Numbered from the stretch's first letter, positions 6,804 to 27,644 are shown. The stretch: 64,000 bases of DNA from Polymorphum gilvum SL003B-26A1 (GCF_000192745.1 NC_015259.1:1813001-1877000); one strand, 5' to 3'. Notes: a model not told the origin generated them from the letters alone. Made by a program: numbers and translations.

Positions 6804-7106
6804 ATGAACCGTTTCAGGGTGAAGGCGGGCCAGGAAGAGGCGTTCGAGGCCGTGTGGAAGGGCCGGGATTCGCGCCTTGACGAGATGAAGGGCTTCCTCA
6901 GCTTCCACCTTCTGAAGGGCCCGGCGGAGGAGGACGACGGCGTCACGCTCTATGCCTCGCACACGATCTGGGAGAGCCGGGAGGACTTCCTCGCCTGGAC
7001 GAAGTCGGAGCAGTTCCGCGAAGCGCACAAGAATGCAGGCACCAACAAGGACCTTTACGCCGGTCTGCCCCGGTTCGAGGGCTTCGAGTCGGTTCTGGGC
7101 GGTTGA
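6804..7106 (+). CDS. Antibiotic biosynthesis monooxygenase (ABM) fold protein, heme-oxygenase-like
   Basis: A 100-residue ABM-superfamily (ferredoxin-like dimer) protein. It carries RFRVKAGQEEAFE (3-15), LYASHTIWESREDF and a FREAHK-type motif seen in HmoA/IsdG-like heme-handling members. Family members often begin about four residues earlier with MxxAMNRFRV. Here an ATG at 6793 opens a 4-codon frame that stops at 6805-6807 and overlaps this ATG. A single missing base would explain this, so the N-terminus may be shortened by a frameshift. GGGAGAGA at 6781-6788 is well placed for 6793 but far from 6804, so translation may restart by coupling. Whether it binds heme cannot be told. The next gene overlaps its stop. 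Confidence 0.8.
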   Translation: MNRFRVKAGQEEAFEAVWKGRDSRLDEMKGFLSFHLLKGPAEEDDGVTLYASHTIWESREDFLAWTKSEQFREAHKNAGTNKDLYAGLPRFEGFESVLGG

Positions 7107-7489
7107 TGGCCGACGATCGCCTCGAAACGATCCCGATCCTGCCGTCGCTCAACATCGGGGAGACGCGAGGCTTCTATGCCGGGACGCTCGGGTTCGACAC
7201 CTCGATCTACGGGGCCGAGGGCTACCTGATCGCCCGGCGCCGGCCGATCGAGATCCATTTCTGGCTCACCGACGACGCGCACCTGTGCCACAACACCGCG
7301 CTTTACGTGCGCGGCGGTGGAGTCGATGCCCTCTACGAGGAATTCCGAGCCGCGGGCGTGCCGCGGCTCGGCCCCTACGAGATCAAGCCCTGGGGCATGA
7401 AGGAATTCCACATCATAGACCCGCACGGGAACCTGCTGCGCTTCGGCCTCATCCCGCCCGAGGCGGCGGGCGAGCGCGACCTGAGCTAG
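7106..7489 (+). CDS. VOC-superfamily (glyoxalase/bleomycin resistance-like) protein
   Basis: A 127-residue vicinal oxygen chelate protein. The two beta-alpha-beta-beta-beta modules can be followed from IPILPSLNIGETRGFYAGTL (residues 9-28) to KEFHIIDPHGNLLRFGL near the C-terminus. This layout resembles bleomycin-binding, single-chain dimer-forming members more than metal-dependent glyoxalase I. The acidic IDPHGNLLRF motif is intact. The ATG at 7106 overlaps the stop of the ABM gene, so the pair forms an operon. The stop at 7487-7489 lies inside a CTAG palindrome that also contains the stop of the convergent rlmB. The substrate is unknown; detoxification or antibiotic sequestration is a guess. 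Confidence 0.85.
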   Translation: MADDRLETIPILPSLNIGETRGFYAGTLGFDTSIYGAEGYLIARRRPIEIHFWLTDDAHLCHNTALYVRGGGVDALYEEFRAAGVPRLGPYEIKPWGMKEFHIIDPHGNLLRFGLIPPEAAGERDLS

Positions 7490-8283
7490 AGGCTCATCCG
7501 CTGCCGTGCGACATAAAGGGCGAGCACAGCGGCATTGGAGACGTTGAGCGAGCGGATACGGCCCGGCATGTCGAGGCGAGCGAGGCGGTCGCAGGCGGCG
7601 CGCACGCCTTGGCGCACGCCCTTGCCCTCCGAGCCGAGCACGAGGACGGTCTTGTCGCCGAAGGGCGTTTGCTCCAGGCTCGCCTCGCCGTCGCTGTCGA
7701 GGGCGACGCGGAAGAAGCCCTGCTCGCCCATTTCCACGAGAAATCGGGCCATGTTCTTCACCCGCACGTGGCGGATCATGTCGAGCGCGCCGGAGGCTGC
7801 CTTGGCCAGCACGGGACCTTCCTCGGGAGCGTGGCGCTCGGTGGTGACCACCGCGTCGGCGGCCAGCGCCACAGCGGAACGCAGGATGGCGCCGACGTTG
7901 TGCGGGTCGGTGACCTGGTCGAGGGCAAGTACCAGGCGGGCGCCCTTGAGTTCGTCGACGCCATAGGCGGGCAGGGCGTCGGCCTCGAGCACGACGCCCT
8001 GATGCACGGCGTCGCGGGTGACCATGCGGTCGAGGGCGCGCGGAGCAAGGATCTCGACCGGCACGTCGGGGCGTATGCCGCGCTCCTCCAGCCGGCGCAG
8101 GGCGTTCTCAGTGGCGAACAGCTTGTGCCGGCGGCGGTCCGGGTTCTGGAACGCGGCCTCGACCGTATGCAGCCCGTACAGCAGGATCGGACCTTCCGGC
8201 GGCAGGCCCGGGCGGCGCGGAGCGGGTTTGACGAATCCGCCGGCGCGGCGGGCGGGCAGCTTGCCCCTCGGTTTATCGATCAT
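7486..8283 (-). CDS. rlmB: 23S rRNA (guanosine-2'-O-)-methyltransferase RlmB (SpoU family)
   Basis: A 265-residue SPOUT-class methyltransferase expected to methylate the ribose of G2251 of 23S rRNA using SAM. The N-terminal substrate-binding domain is seen as LLYGLHTVEAAFQNP (about 34-48). The catalytic domain has DQVTDPHNVGAILRSA (motif 1), VLVLGSEGKGVR (motif 2) and IRSLNVSNAAVLALY (motif 3), the trefoil-knot signature of the family. The start at 8283 gives MIDKPRGKLPAR, a basic N-terminal extension. It converges on the VOC gene, sharing a 4-base overlap. It sits just upstream of, and divergent from, the tRNA-tuf operon, a common arrangement in this order. Confidence 0.94.
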   Translation of the reverse strand: MIDKPRGKLPARRAGGFVKPAPRRPGLPPEGPILLYGLHTVEAAFQNPDRRRHKLFATENALRRLEERGIRPDVPVEILAPRALDRMVTRDAVHQGVVLEADALPAYGVDELKGARLVLALDQVTDPHNVGAILRSAVALAADAVVTTERHAPEEGPVLAKAASGALDMIRHVRVKNMARFLVEMGEQGFFRVALDSDGEASLEQTPFGDKTVLVLGSEGKGVRQGVRAACDRLARLDMPGRIRSLNVSNAAVLALYVARQRMSL

Positions 8284-8569
8284 GGCGCACCCTTAGCGCC
8301 AAAGCGGGCGCAGCGGCAATCGGAGAATCGCGCCGGTGGGCATGGCATGGGCGCCCGACCCGACGCGGCCATCGGTCGGGCAGCCGGCGGCGGTGGACAG
8401 ATCTGCGGCGGGCGTGCCGGCGGGTGCAAGATCCGCTATGCTCACGGACAGGCGGGATTCCCTGCGCGCTCGTCATGGCGCGGACGGGTTTCCCCGCAGC
8501 CCCTGCGCGCCCTGAAACGCCGTTTCCGGGCAAACGCGGTTTTTTGTCGGATCGGCTCCCAAAACGGCG
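8284..8569. other. Gene-free region between rlmB and the tRNA/tuf promoter
   Basis: No open frame with a start signal, RNA gene or repeat could be supported. It should contain the rlmB promoter on the minus strand, which I cannot pinpoint. Confidence 0.5.
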
Positions 8570-8598
8570 TTGACACCGGGGATGCGCATCTGCATAAC
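8570..8598 (+). promoter_or_regulatory. Strong sigma70-type promoter for tRNA-Tyr/tRNA-Gly/tuf
   Basis: A perfect TTGACA (8570-8575) is followed, after exactly 17 bases, by CATAAC (8593-8598). The expected start is near 8605, about 78 bases before the mature tRNA-Tyr. A GC-rich stretch (CGGGCGGGGCGG) follows, possibly a discriminator for growth-rate control. Confidence 0.75.
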
Positions 8599-8682
8599 AC
8601 GCGCCACAGGATTACCCCGGCCATGCGGGCGGGGCGGTCTGTGAAGCCATCCTGAACGCTTCGGATCGAGGCGCGACGGTAT

Positions 8683-8767
8683 GGAGGAGTGCCCGAGTGG
8701 TTAAAGGGGACGGACTGTAAATCCGTTGGCTTGGCCTACGTTGGTTCGAATCCAACCTCCTCCACCA
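8683..8767 (+). tRNA. tRNA-Tyr(GTA)
   Basis: The acceptor GGAGGAG pairs with CTCCTCC. The anticodon loop CTGTAAA carries GTA, a long variable arm makes it class II, the T-loop is TTCGAAT, and CCA is encoded. It is the first gene after the promoter at 8570. Confidence 0.95.
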
Positions 8768-8788
8768 TCGTCCTCCGAGATCCGGTGC

Positions 8789-8862
8789 GCGGGTGTAGCT
8801 CAATGGTAGAGCAGCAGCCTTCCAAGCTGATGACGAGGGTTCGATTCCCTTCACCCGCTCCA
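8789..8862 (+). tRNA. tRNA-Gly(TCC)
   Basis: The acceptor GCGGGTG pairs with CACCCGC, the anticodon is TCC, the T-loop is TTCGATT, the discriminator is T and CCA is encoded. It lies 21 bases after tRNA-Tyr and upstream of tuf, so the two are probably cut from the tuf precursor transcript. Confidence 0.95.
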
Positions 8863-9044
8863 TCACTGGGTGCTGATCGGAGTGACCGGACAGGGCGCAG
8901 CTCGGTTCCGGAAGTCCTGAGACTGAACGGGAAGCAATTCGTTGCTTGTCGGGGCGCCGTTTGACTGGCGACCGATGCGAGCCGGAAAGCGTCCCGCCTC
9001 GAACCTTAACGACTGACCTGCGTAACGGATAGAGAGCGACGCCG

Positions 9045-10235
<1,191 letters not shown>

Positions 10236-10246
10236 AGACTTGATCC

Positions 10247-10277
10247 GACGCCGGATCGCCCAACGCGGTCCGGCGTC
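10247..10277 (+). other. Hairpin between tuf and tRNA-Trp
   Basis: GACGCCGGA (10247-10255) pairs perfectly with TCCGGCGTC (10269-10277) around a 13-base loop, 12 bases after the tuf stop. No T-run follows, so it is more likely an RNA-processing or stability hairpin than a full terminator. Confidence 0.5.
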
Positions 10278-10361
10278 GTCCTGTCTCTGAAACCGCTTGC
10301 CAAGTGCGGGCGACAGGGACTATCAGGAGCAAGATCCGCGGCGCCGAAAGGTGTCGCCGAA

Positions 10362-10437
<76 letters not shown>

Positions 10438-10541
10438 TTTTGTTCTTGATCATCGGCCCCCGAGGCCTTAGTTAGGGATACTCGGGCGAGGCGCGCGGAG
10501 TACTCTGCGCGCCCGCACGTCGTGATGAGACCGGAACCGGT

Positions 10542-10739
10542 ATGGCGAAAACCAATCCCTTTACATTTGTCCAGCAGGTGCGGTCGGAGGTGTCCAAGGT
10601 CACCTGGCCGACCCGGCGGGAAACTGCAGTGACGACTGTCATGGTGTTCGTGATGGTGCTGATCGCTTCGATCTTCTTCCTGCTCGCCGACCAGGCGATG
10701 AGCTGGGGGATTGGCCTGCTCCTCGGCATCGGCGACTGA
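10542..10739 (+). CDS. secE: Preprotein translocase subunit SecE
   Basis: A 65-residue SecE of the short, single-helix type. SecE clamps SecY in the inner-membrane translocon. The cytoplasmic amphipathic segment (FVQQVRSEVSKVTWPTRRE, 8-26) contains the conserved VTWPT motif, followed by one membrane helix (about 28-54). This is the minimal form, unlike the three-helix SecE of E. coli (127 residues), and it is normal for alphaproteobacteria. The gene follows tRNA-Trp and lies 39 bases before nusG, with which it is expected to share a transcript. Its partner secY lies about 26 kb downstream in this window, and secG is not in view. Confidence 0.95.
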   Translation: MAKTNPFTFVQQVRSEVSKVTWPTRRETAVTTVMVFVMVLIASIFFLLADQAMSWGIGLLLGIGD

Positions 10740-10778
10740 CGCCGGGGTTCCAAGAAAAAAAGATGCGGATCTGAGGTC

Positions 10779-11309
10779 ATGGCCAAGCGCTGGTACATTG
10801 TGCACGCCTATTCGAATTTCGAGAAGAAGGTGGCCGATTCCATTCGCGAAAAAGCCGCTCAAAAGGGCCTGTCGGACCTTTTCGAGGAAATCCTCGTTCC
10901 GATGGAAAAGGTCGTCGAGGTGCGTCGCGGGCGCAAGGTCGACGCCGAACGCAAATTTTTCCCGGGCTATGTCCTGGTGAAGATGGAAATGACCGACGAG
11001 GCGTTTCATCTGATCAAGAACACCCCGAAAGTGACCGGCTTCCTCGGTACCGACCAGAAGCCGATGCCGATTTCCGAATCGGAAGCGCAGCGCATCCTGC
11101 ATCAGGTGCAGGAGGGCGTGGAGCGGCCGAAGCCGTCCATCAGCTTCGAGGTCGGCGAACAGGTACGCGTCTCCGACGGCCCGTTTGCGTCGTTCTCGGG
11201 TCTGGTGGAGGAGGTCGACGACGAGCGTGCCCGCCTCAAGGTGGCGGTGTCGATCTTCGGCCGGGCGACCCCGGTGGAACTGGAATTCGGCCAGGTCGAC
11301 AAGATCTGA
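10779..11309 (+). CDS. nusG: Transcription termination/antitermination factor NusG
   Basis: A 176-residue NusG, which binds the RNA polymerase clamp, suppresses pausing and links polymerase to Rho or to ribosomal protein S10. The NGN domain starts with [20 protein letters not shown] and includes [13 protein letters not shown]. The C-terminal KOW domain includes [19 protein letters not shown] and ends with LEFGQVDKI. Its length and start agree with the family. It follows secE, and its partners RpoB, RpoC and S10 are encoded further down the same window. A short GC hairpin (GCCGCC/GGCGGC, 11319-11334) lies just past the stop but lacks a T-run. Confidence 0.97.
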   Translation: MAKRWYIVHAYSNFEKKVADSIREKAAQKGLSDLFEEILVPMEKVVEVRRGRKVDAERKFFPGYVLVKMEMTDEAFHLIKNTPKVTGFLGTDQKPMPISESEAQRILHQVQEGVERPKPSISFEVGEQVRVSDGPFASFSGLVEEVDDERARLKVAVSIFGRATPVELEFGQVDKI

Positions 11310-11473
11310 CCGAGAAACGCCGCCGACCGGCGGCAGATGCGTCGCGGCGCGGGTCCTACCCGCGCCCTGTCGTGTCGAAGGGTGGAAGGGGATGCGCGTC
11401 TTCGCCGGGCGCGTCGAGCCGAACCACCCGCTCCTGAAAGCCGGATTTCCGGCGCTCTTGCTAGGAGAGACCA

Positions 11474-11902
11474 ATGGCGAAGAAAATCGAAGGATACATC
11501 AAGTTGCAGGTCGCTGCCGGCTCTGCGACGCCGTCGCCGCCGATCGGCCCGGCGCTCGGCCAGCGCGGCCTGAACATCATGGAGTTCTGCAAGGCGTTCA
11601 ACGCCCAGACGCAGGACATCGAGAAGGGCGCTCCGTGCCCGACCGTGATCACCTATTACTCCGACCGCTCGTTCACGTTCGAGATCAAGACCGCTCCGGT
11701 GAGCTTCTTCCTCAAGAAGGCGGCGAACCTGAAGTCCGGGTCCAAGACCCCGGGCCGCGGCACGGTCGGCAAGGTCACCAAGGCCCAGGTGCGCGAAATC
11801 GCCCAGGCCAAGATGAAGGACCTGAACGCGAACGACGTCGACGCAGCGATGCGCATGGTCGAAGGGTCTGCGCGGTCCATGGGTCTCGAGGTCACGGAGT
11901 AA
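11474..11902 (+). CDS. rplK: 50S ribosomal protein L11
   Basis: The 142-residue L11 sits at the GTPase-associated centre of the 50S subunit and binds 23S rRNA around position 1070. The flexible proline-rich N-terminal segment ([16 protein letters not shown], 20-35), the target region of thiostrepton-type drugs, is intact. The C-terminal RNA-binding domain follows from about residue 75. AGGAGAG lies 8 bases before the ATG. It opens the rplK-rplA pair. The 164-base gap after nusG shows no clear promoter, so readthrough from the nusG transcript is possible. Confidence 0.98.
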   Translation: MAKKIEGYIKLQVAAGSATPSPPIGPALGQRGLNIMEFCKAFNAQTQDIEKGAPCPTVITYYSDRSFTFEIKTAPVSFFLKKAANLKSGSKTPGRGTVGKVTKAQVREIAQAKMKDLNANDVDAAMRMVEGSARSMGLEVTE

Positions 11903-11906
11903 GGTC

Positions 11907-12605
11907 ATGGCGAAGATTGGAAAGCGCATCCGTGCCGCACGCGACGGCATCGACCGCAACAAGACGTATCCGCTGAGCGAGGCTCTGGCCCTGATCAAGG
12001 AGCGCGCCAAGGTCAAGTTCGACGAGACCGTGGAAGTGGCGATCAATCTCGGCGTCGATCCGCGTCACGCCGACCAGATGGTCCGCGGCGTCTGTATCCT
12101 GCCGAACGGCACCGGCAAGACCGTGCGCGTGGCGGTGTTCGCCCGCGGCGACAAGGCCGACGAGGCCAAGGCGGCCGGCGCAGACATCGTCGGCGCCGAA
12201 GAACTGGTCAACGAGGTGCAGGGCGGCAAGATCGACTTCGATCGCTGCATCGCGACGCCGGACATGATGCCGCTGGTCGGCCGCCTCGGCAAGGTGCTCG
12301 GCCCGCGCGGCCTGATGCCGAACCCGAAGGTCGGCACGGTGACGCCGGACGTCGCCTCGGCCGTGCGCGACGCCAAGGGCGGTGCCGTGCAGTTCCGCGT
12401 CGAGAAGGCCGGTATCGTGCATGCCGGCGTCGGCAAGGTGTCGTTCAGCCAGGACGCGCTGGTTGAGAATATCCGCGCGCTGCTGGATGCCGTGCAGAAG
12501 GCCAAGCCGTCCGGCTCCAAGGGCACCTACCTGAAGCGGGTCGCCCTGTCGTCGACGATGGGGCCGGGCGTCAAGGTCGATCCGTCGACCATCGCCGCCG
12601 GCTGA
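11907..12605 (+). CDS. rplA: 50S ribosomal protein L1
   Basis: The 232-residue L1 forms the mobile stalk near the E site. It starts [19 protein letters not shown], contains the domain II segment [19 protein letters not shown] and ends with the conserved [15 protein letters not shown]. It begins 4 bases after the rplK stop, and the GGAG...TAAGG at the end of rplK serves as its ribosome-binding site, so the two are coupled. In other bacteria free L1 binds the L11-L1 message and shuts off both genes; I did not find a convincing L1-target copy here. The 318 bases after it hold the rplJ leader. Confidence 0.98.
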   Translation: MAKIGKRIRAARDGIDRNKTYPLSEALALIKERAKVKFDETVEVAINLGVDPRHADQMVRGVCILPNGTGKTVRVAVFARGDKADEAKAAGADIVGAEELVNEVQGGKIDFDRCIATPDMMPLVGRLGKVLGPRGLMPNPKVGTVTPDVASAVRDAKGGAVQFRVEKAGIVHAGVGKVSFSQDALVENIRALLDAVQKAKPSGSKGTYLKRVALSSTMGPGVKVDPSTIAAG

Positions 12606-12624
12606 GTCGCGGCTACAAGAAGTT

Positions 12625-12669
12625 CCTCCCGGTTCGCGCCGGGAGGTCCGATCCGGCCCAGGCCGGATC
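12625..12669 (+). other. Two back-to-back hairpins between rplA and the L10 leader
   Basis: CCTCCCGG/CCGGGAGG (12625-12632 with 12639-12646) is followed at once by GATCCGGCC/GGCCGGATC (12650-12658 with 12661-12669). Neither has a T-run. They could act as a weak attenuator or as a processing signal separating the L11-L1 message from the L10 message. Confidence 0.5.
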
Positions 12670-12674
12670 TCCCT

Positions 12675-12735
12675 GTCCGAGACTGCAGGTGCCGGGAAAC
12701 CGGCTTAAGCCATACGGGCCTGCATAGATGGGTCA
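12675..12735 (+). ncRNA. Ribosomal protein L10 leader (rplJ leader, autoregulatory RNA)
   Basis: TGCAGG (12684-12689) pairs with CCTGCA (12719-12724). It encloses the hairpin GCCGG-GAAA-CCGGC (12691-12704), with a GNRA tetraloop, and an unpaired CTTAAG-containing strand. This matches the layout of L10-leader RNAs, which bind the L10-L12 complex and repress rplJL translation. It lies about 190 bases upstream of rplJ. The call rests on hand folding. Confidence 0.72.
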
Positions 12736-12923
12736 GAACCGCATTCCTCCGACCGGCTCGCCGGGCGGTCAACCGGTTCGAACCATGCGCCTTGCCGCGC
12801 CCTGCGCGAGCGAGGGGACAGGAACCCTGAGCGTCGCCTCGCGCCGCGCCCGGGTTTCCCCGGGCCCGTAGCGGGCGGCAAAGGCAAACCGGTGGCGGCA
12901 ACGCCACCAAATGGAGAAGGCAA

Positions 12924-13442
12924 GTGGAAAGAGCGGAAAAGCACGAGTTCGTGACGTCGCTCAACGAGGTGCTGGGAAGCACCGGCGTTGTCGTCGTCGC
13001 GCACTATGCGGGTCTTTCGGTTGCGCAGATGACCGCGCTGCGGTCGAAGGTGCGTGAGGCCGGCGGGTCCGTCAAAGTTGCCAAGAACCGCCTTGTGAAA
13101 CTTGCCCTTCAAGGCACGGAACTGGAGCATATCGCCGACCTGTTCAAGGGCCCGACTCTGATCGCCTATTCGGACGATCCGGTCGCAGCCCCGAAGGCCG
13201 TCGTCGATTTCGCCAAGACGACCGACAAGTTCGTCATCCTTGGCGGCGCGCTCGGTTCCACCAACCTGAATGCGGACGGAGTCAAGTCCCTGGCTACCAT
13301 GCCGTCGCTCGATGAGCTGCGTGCAAAGCTGGTCGGCATGATCCAGACCCCGGCGACCCGCATCGCCCAGGTTGTCAACGCTCCGGCCGGGCAGCTCGCC
13401 CGCGTCTTCGGCGCGTATGCCAAGAAGGACGAGGCCGCATAA
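12924..13442 (+). CDS. rplJ: 50S ribosomal protein L10
   Basis: The 172-residue L10 anchors the L7/L12 dimers on the 50S subunit. The globular N-terminal rRNA-binding domain contains [19 protein letters not shown] and [10 protein letters not shown], and the C-terminal helix from about residue 135 ([20 protein letters not shown]) holds the L12 dimers. The start is a GTG at 12924, preceded by AGAAGG, which gives [14 protein letters not shown] start and a long leader with the L10-binding structure at 12675-12735 fit translational self-repression. rplL follows after 62 bases. Confidence 0.97.
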   Translation: MERAEKHEFVTSLNEVLGSTGVVVVAHYAGLSVAQMTALRSKVREAGGSVKVAKNRLVKLALQGTELEHIADLFKGPTLIAYSDDPVAAPKAVVDFAKTTDKFVILGGALGSTNLNADGVKSLATMPSLDELRAKLVGMIQTPATRIAQVVNAPAGQLARVFGAYAKKDEAA

Positions 13443-13504
13443 GGCGCCCTTACCAGCACACTGTCTACGACCAAGCACTGGTTCGAATACGAAGGTAATG
13501 AAAA

Positions 13505-13885
13505 ATGGCTGATCTCGCAAAGCTCGTTGATGAACTGTCCGCCCTGACCGTCATGGAAGCGGCCGAACTGTCGAAGCTCCTGGAAGAGAAGTGGGGCGTT
13601 TCCGCCGCCGCTCCGGTGGCCGTCGCCGCCGTCGCCGCCGGTGGCGGTGCCGCTGCTCCGGCCGAGGAAGAAAAGACGGAGTTCGACGTCGTCCTGGCCG
13701 ATGCCGGCGACAAGAAGATCAACGTCATCAAGGAAGTCCGTGCCATCACCGGCCTTGGCCTGAAGGAAGCCAAGGAACTGGTCGAAGGCGCACCGAAGAC
13801 CGTCAAGGAGCAGGTCTCCAAGGCCGAAGCCGAAGAGCTGAAGAAGAAGCTCGAAGAGGCCGGCGCCAAGGTCGAACTGAAGTAA
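13505..13885 (+). CDS. rplL: 50S ribosomal protein L7/L12
   Basis: The 126-residue L12 is the multi-copy stalk protein that recruits EF-Tu, EF-G and other GTPases. The N-terminal dimer domain ([20 protein letters not shown]) is followed by an Ala/Gly/Val-rich flexible hinge (about 35-58). The C-terminal domain contains [20 protein letters not shown] and ends in VELK. L12 is needed in several copies per ribosome while RNA polymerase is not. That fits the strong hairpin just past this gene (13903-13927), which should reduce readthrough into rpoB. Confidence 0.98.
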   Translation: MADLAKLVDELSALTVMEAAELSKLLEEKWGVSAAAPVAVAAVAAGGGAAAPAEEEKTEFDVVLADAGDKKINVIKEVRAITGLGLKEAKELVEGAPKTVKEQVSKAEAEELKKKLEEAGAKVELK

Positions 13886-13902
13886 TCGGGCATCTGCCCA
13901 TC

Positions 13903-13930
13903 GCGGTCCCGGGCTTCCCGGGACCGCATT
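13903..13930 (+). terminator. Attenuator-like hairpin between rplL and rpoB
   Basis: A perfect 11-base stem, GCGGTCCCGGG/CCCGGGACCGC with a CTT loop, is followed by ATTT. The T-run is too short for full termination. Its position matches the E. coli rplL-rpoB attenuator, which lowers polymerase synthesis relative to ribosomal proteins. Confidence 0.65.
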
Positions 13931-14070
13931 TCCAGCCCCGGCGGGTCGCGACCCGGTTCCGGGGCGTCCGTCCCAGATAGGGGACGGTTATCCGAAGCGC
14001 CCGGGCGGATCGCCCGATTGGACAAGGGGCGTTGCGGACAGCCGTCACCCAGGCGATACGAGGAGCGACA

Positions 14071-18207
<4,137 letters not shown>

Positions 18208-18253
18208 TCCGCGGGCATGAAAAAGACCGATTTAGGACGTTAAGTGCCGGACG

Positions 18254-18283
18254 AGGGGAGCGGGCTTTCAAGCACGCTCCCTC
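18254..18283 (+). other. Hairpin between rpoB and rpoC
   Basis: GGGAGCG (18256-18262) pairs with CGCTCCC (18275-18281), with imperfect extension on both sides. There is no T-run. It is probably an mRNA stability or processing element just upstream of the rpoC ribosome-binding site. Confidence 0.4.
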
Positions 18284-18307
18284 TCCGTGCATCGAAGGAG
18301 AGAGCCC

Positions 18308-22507
<4,200 letters not shown>

Positions 22508-22529
22508 CGATCGGGCTCGAAACGTCCTC

Positions 22530-22560
22530 GAAAGGCCGCCCCCGGGCGGCCTTTCTGCTT
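22530..22560 (+). terminator. Rho-independent terminator after rpoC
   Basis: GAAAGGCCGCC (22530-22540) pairs perfectly with GGCGGCCTTTC (22545-22555) around CCCG and is followed by TGCTTTC. It lies 23 bases after the rpoC stop. Confidence 0.85.
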
Positions 22561-22581
22561 TCAAACAAAAAGGACCGAAGC

Positions 22582-22881
22582 ATGGCCATGAATGACAACG
22601 ACACTCCCCTCGATCCGACCGTGTTCCTAGTCGTGGGACGCGTCTGGGACAATGAGGACGGACTGCCCGAGGATGCGATCCCGGTGCACGTGCTGCTGAG
22701 CGCCCCGGACGACGACAGTGCCGTCCGCAAGACGCTCGAAGCGCTGGCGGGGGAGGGCTTCCTGGAAGCCGAACTCGACCAGATCGGCGTGCTGACAGAA
22801 GAGCCGGAGGATCCGACCTACGACGACGCCTATCAGGACGCACTGGCCGGCAACGTAGCGGTGATCACCTTCAAGGACTGA
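22582..22881 (+). CDS. Small acidic protein of unknown function
   Basis: A 99-residue, strongly acidic protein (many Asp and Glu, few Lys or Arg) that I do not recognise. It has no signal peptide, membrane helix or cysteines. The pattern of alternating hydrophobic strands (VFLVVGRVW, PVHVLLSAP) and a helix (VRKTLEALAGEGFLEAEL) suggests one compact alpha/beta domain. The ATG at 22582 is preceded by AAAAAGGA at a good distance; ATG 22588 is possible. It lies between the rpoC terminator and the str promoter, apparently as a single gene. Codon use and G+C look like the surrounding core, so it is likely a real, resident gene. Confidence 0.8.
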   Translation: MAMNDNDTPLDPTVFLVVGRVWDNEDGLPEDAIPVHVLLSAPDDDSAVRKTLEALAGEGFLEAELDQIGVLTEEPEDPTYDDAYQDALAGNVAVITFKD

Positions 22882-23099
22882 GCGCCACGGCAACGGAATC
22901 GGGGAACGCTCGGATTCGAAACGTTCGGCGAACGCGGAACATTCAGAGATCGGTAGCGGTGGAATGCAGGTAGAGCGAAATATTGTTACTGTTCTGCCCG
23001 CTGTCGCGACACAAAACCCCAAAGCGACGCGATCGAACGGGCGATGCGGGGCCGGGCAAGCCCCGATGGGCCGGGTTTTCACGATTTCCTACATTTTCC
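22882..23099. other. Gene-free region before the str promoter
   Basis: No coding frame with a credible start, RNA gene or repeat was found. A and T are locally richer around 22979-23018 and 23085-23100, as expected near promoters. Confidence 0.45.
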
Positions 23100-23128
23100 T
23101 TGACGCGCCGGGGCGATCTGAGTAGGTT
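23100..23128 (+). promoter_or_regulatory. Promoter of the str operon (rpsL-rpsG-fusA-tuf)
   Basis: TTGACG (23100-23105), a 17-base spacer and TAGGTT (23123-23128). The A/T-rich stretch just upstream (ACATTTTCC) could act as an UP-like element. The leader to rpsL would be about 255 bases long. Confidence 0.6.
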
Positions 23129-23287
23129 CCGCGCATCCCGATGGCAGGCGGTAAGTCCTGACGTGTTCCAACGCGCCTCAGCGTGGGACCTGAAAACTTA
23201 AACGCTGCCGGGTTCAAAAGGCGAATACGCGTCGATTGCATGACCGCGATTAACCCCGTGGTCCTCTGGTTTTCGCAGCGCCTCCCG

Positions 23288-23301
23288 TGCTCGATCGAGC
23301 A
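23288..23301. repeat. 14-base perfect palindrome in the rpsL leader
   Basis: TGCTCGATCGAGCA lies about 90 bases upstream of rpsL and within the predicted transcript. It could be a dimeric protein-binding site in DNA or, in RNA, a short stem. No matching regulator is known to me. Confidence 0.4.
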
Positions 23302-23388
23302 TGGCCGAGGTGCGATTCCGTTTGGACGGGGTCGGTGAAGGCCGGGGTCGCACCCGAATTTTTGGATGGCAGAGGTAAAGGGCACAGA

Positions 23389-23760
23389 ATGCCGACCATC
23401 AACCAGCTGATCCGCAAGCCGCGGAAAGACCCGCCCAAGCGGAACAAGGTGCCGGCCATGGAGGCCTGCCCGCAGAAGCGCGGTGTTTGCACGCGCGTCT
23501 ACACCACGACGCCGAAGAAGCCGAACTCGGCCCTTCGCAAAGTGGCCAAGGTCCGCCTGACGAACGGTTTCGAAGTCATCGGTTACATTCCGGGCGAGGG
23601 GCACAACCTCCAGGAGCACTCCGTGGTGATGATCCGCGGCGGCCGCGTCAAGGACTTGCCGGGCGTTCGCTACCACATCATCCGCGGTGTCCTCGACACC
23701 CAGGGCGTCAAGGACCGCAAGCAGCGCCGTTCGAAGTACGGCGCCAAGCGGCCGAAGTAA
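23389..23760 (+). CDS. rpsL: 30S ribosomal protein S12
   Basis: The 123-residue S12 lines the decoding centre and controls accuracy. The ATG at 23389 ([20 protein letters not shown]) matches the family start exactly. The streptomycin-relevant loops read [18 protein letters not shown] and [14 protein letters not shown], both with the wild-type lysines, so no classical streptomycin-resistance or dependence change is present. It is the first gene after the promoter at 23100 and has an unusually long leader of about 255 bases. rpsG follows after 12 bases, and fusA, tuf and the S10 genes come after it. Confidence 0.98.
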   Translation: MPTINQLIRKPRKDPPKRNKVPAMEACPQKRGVCTRVYTTTPKKPNSALRKVAKVRLTNGFEVIGYIPGEGHNLQEHSVVMIRGGRVKDLPGVRYHIIRGVLDTQGVKDRKQRRSKYGAKRPK

Positions 23761-24243
<483 letters not shown>

Positions 24244-24267
24244 TCCAGAATTCGAAGGGCTGACGTC

Positions 24268-26343
<2,076 letters not shown>

Positions 26344-26388
26344 CCTGGAAGTGTCTTGCAGACGTTTTAGAGAAAGCGGAGAAATCCG

Positions 26389-27579
<1,191 letters not shown>

Positions 27580-27581
27580 TC

Positions 27582-27600
27582 GGCGGCTGACCCCGCCGCC
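27582..27600 (+). other. Small GC hairpin between tuf and rpsJ
   Basis: GGCGGC (27582-27587) pairs with GCCGCC (27595-27600) around 7 bases, just past the tuf stop and without a T-run. It may mark the boundary between the str and S10 messages, but it is weak. Confidence 0.35.
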
Positions 27601-27644
27601 CAAGAGGGGCTGGTGGGGTCGCCTGTCATATCGGGAACTCTGAA

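Noticed and set aside
23500-23680. Possible streptomycin resistance changes in rpsL
   Set aside because: Both key lysines (in PKKPNS and GRVKDLPG) are present.
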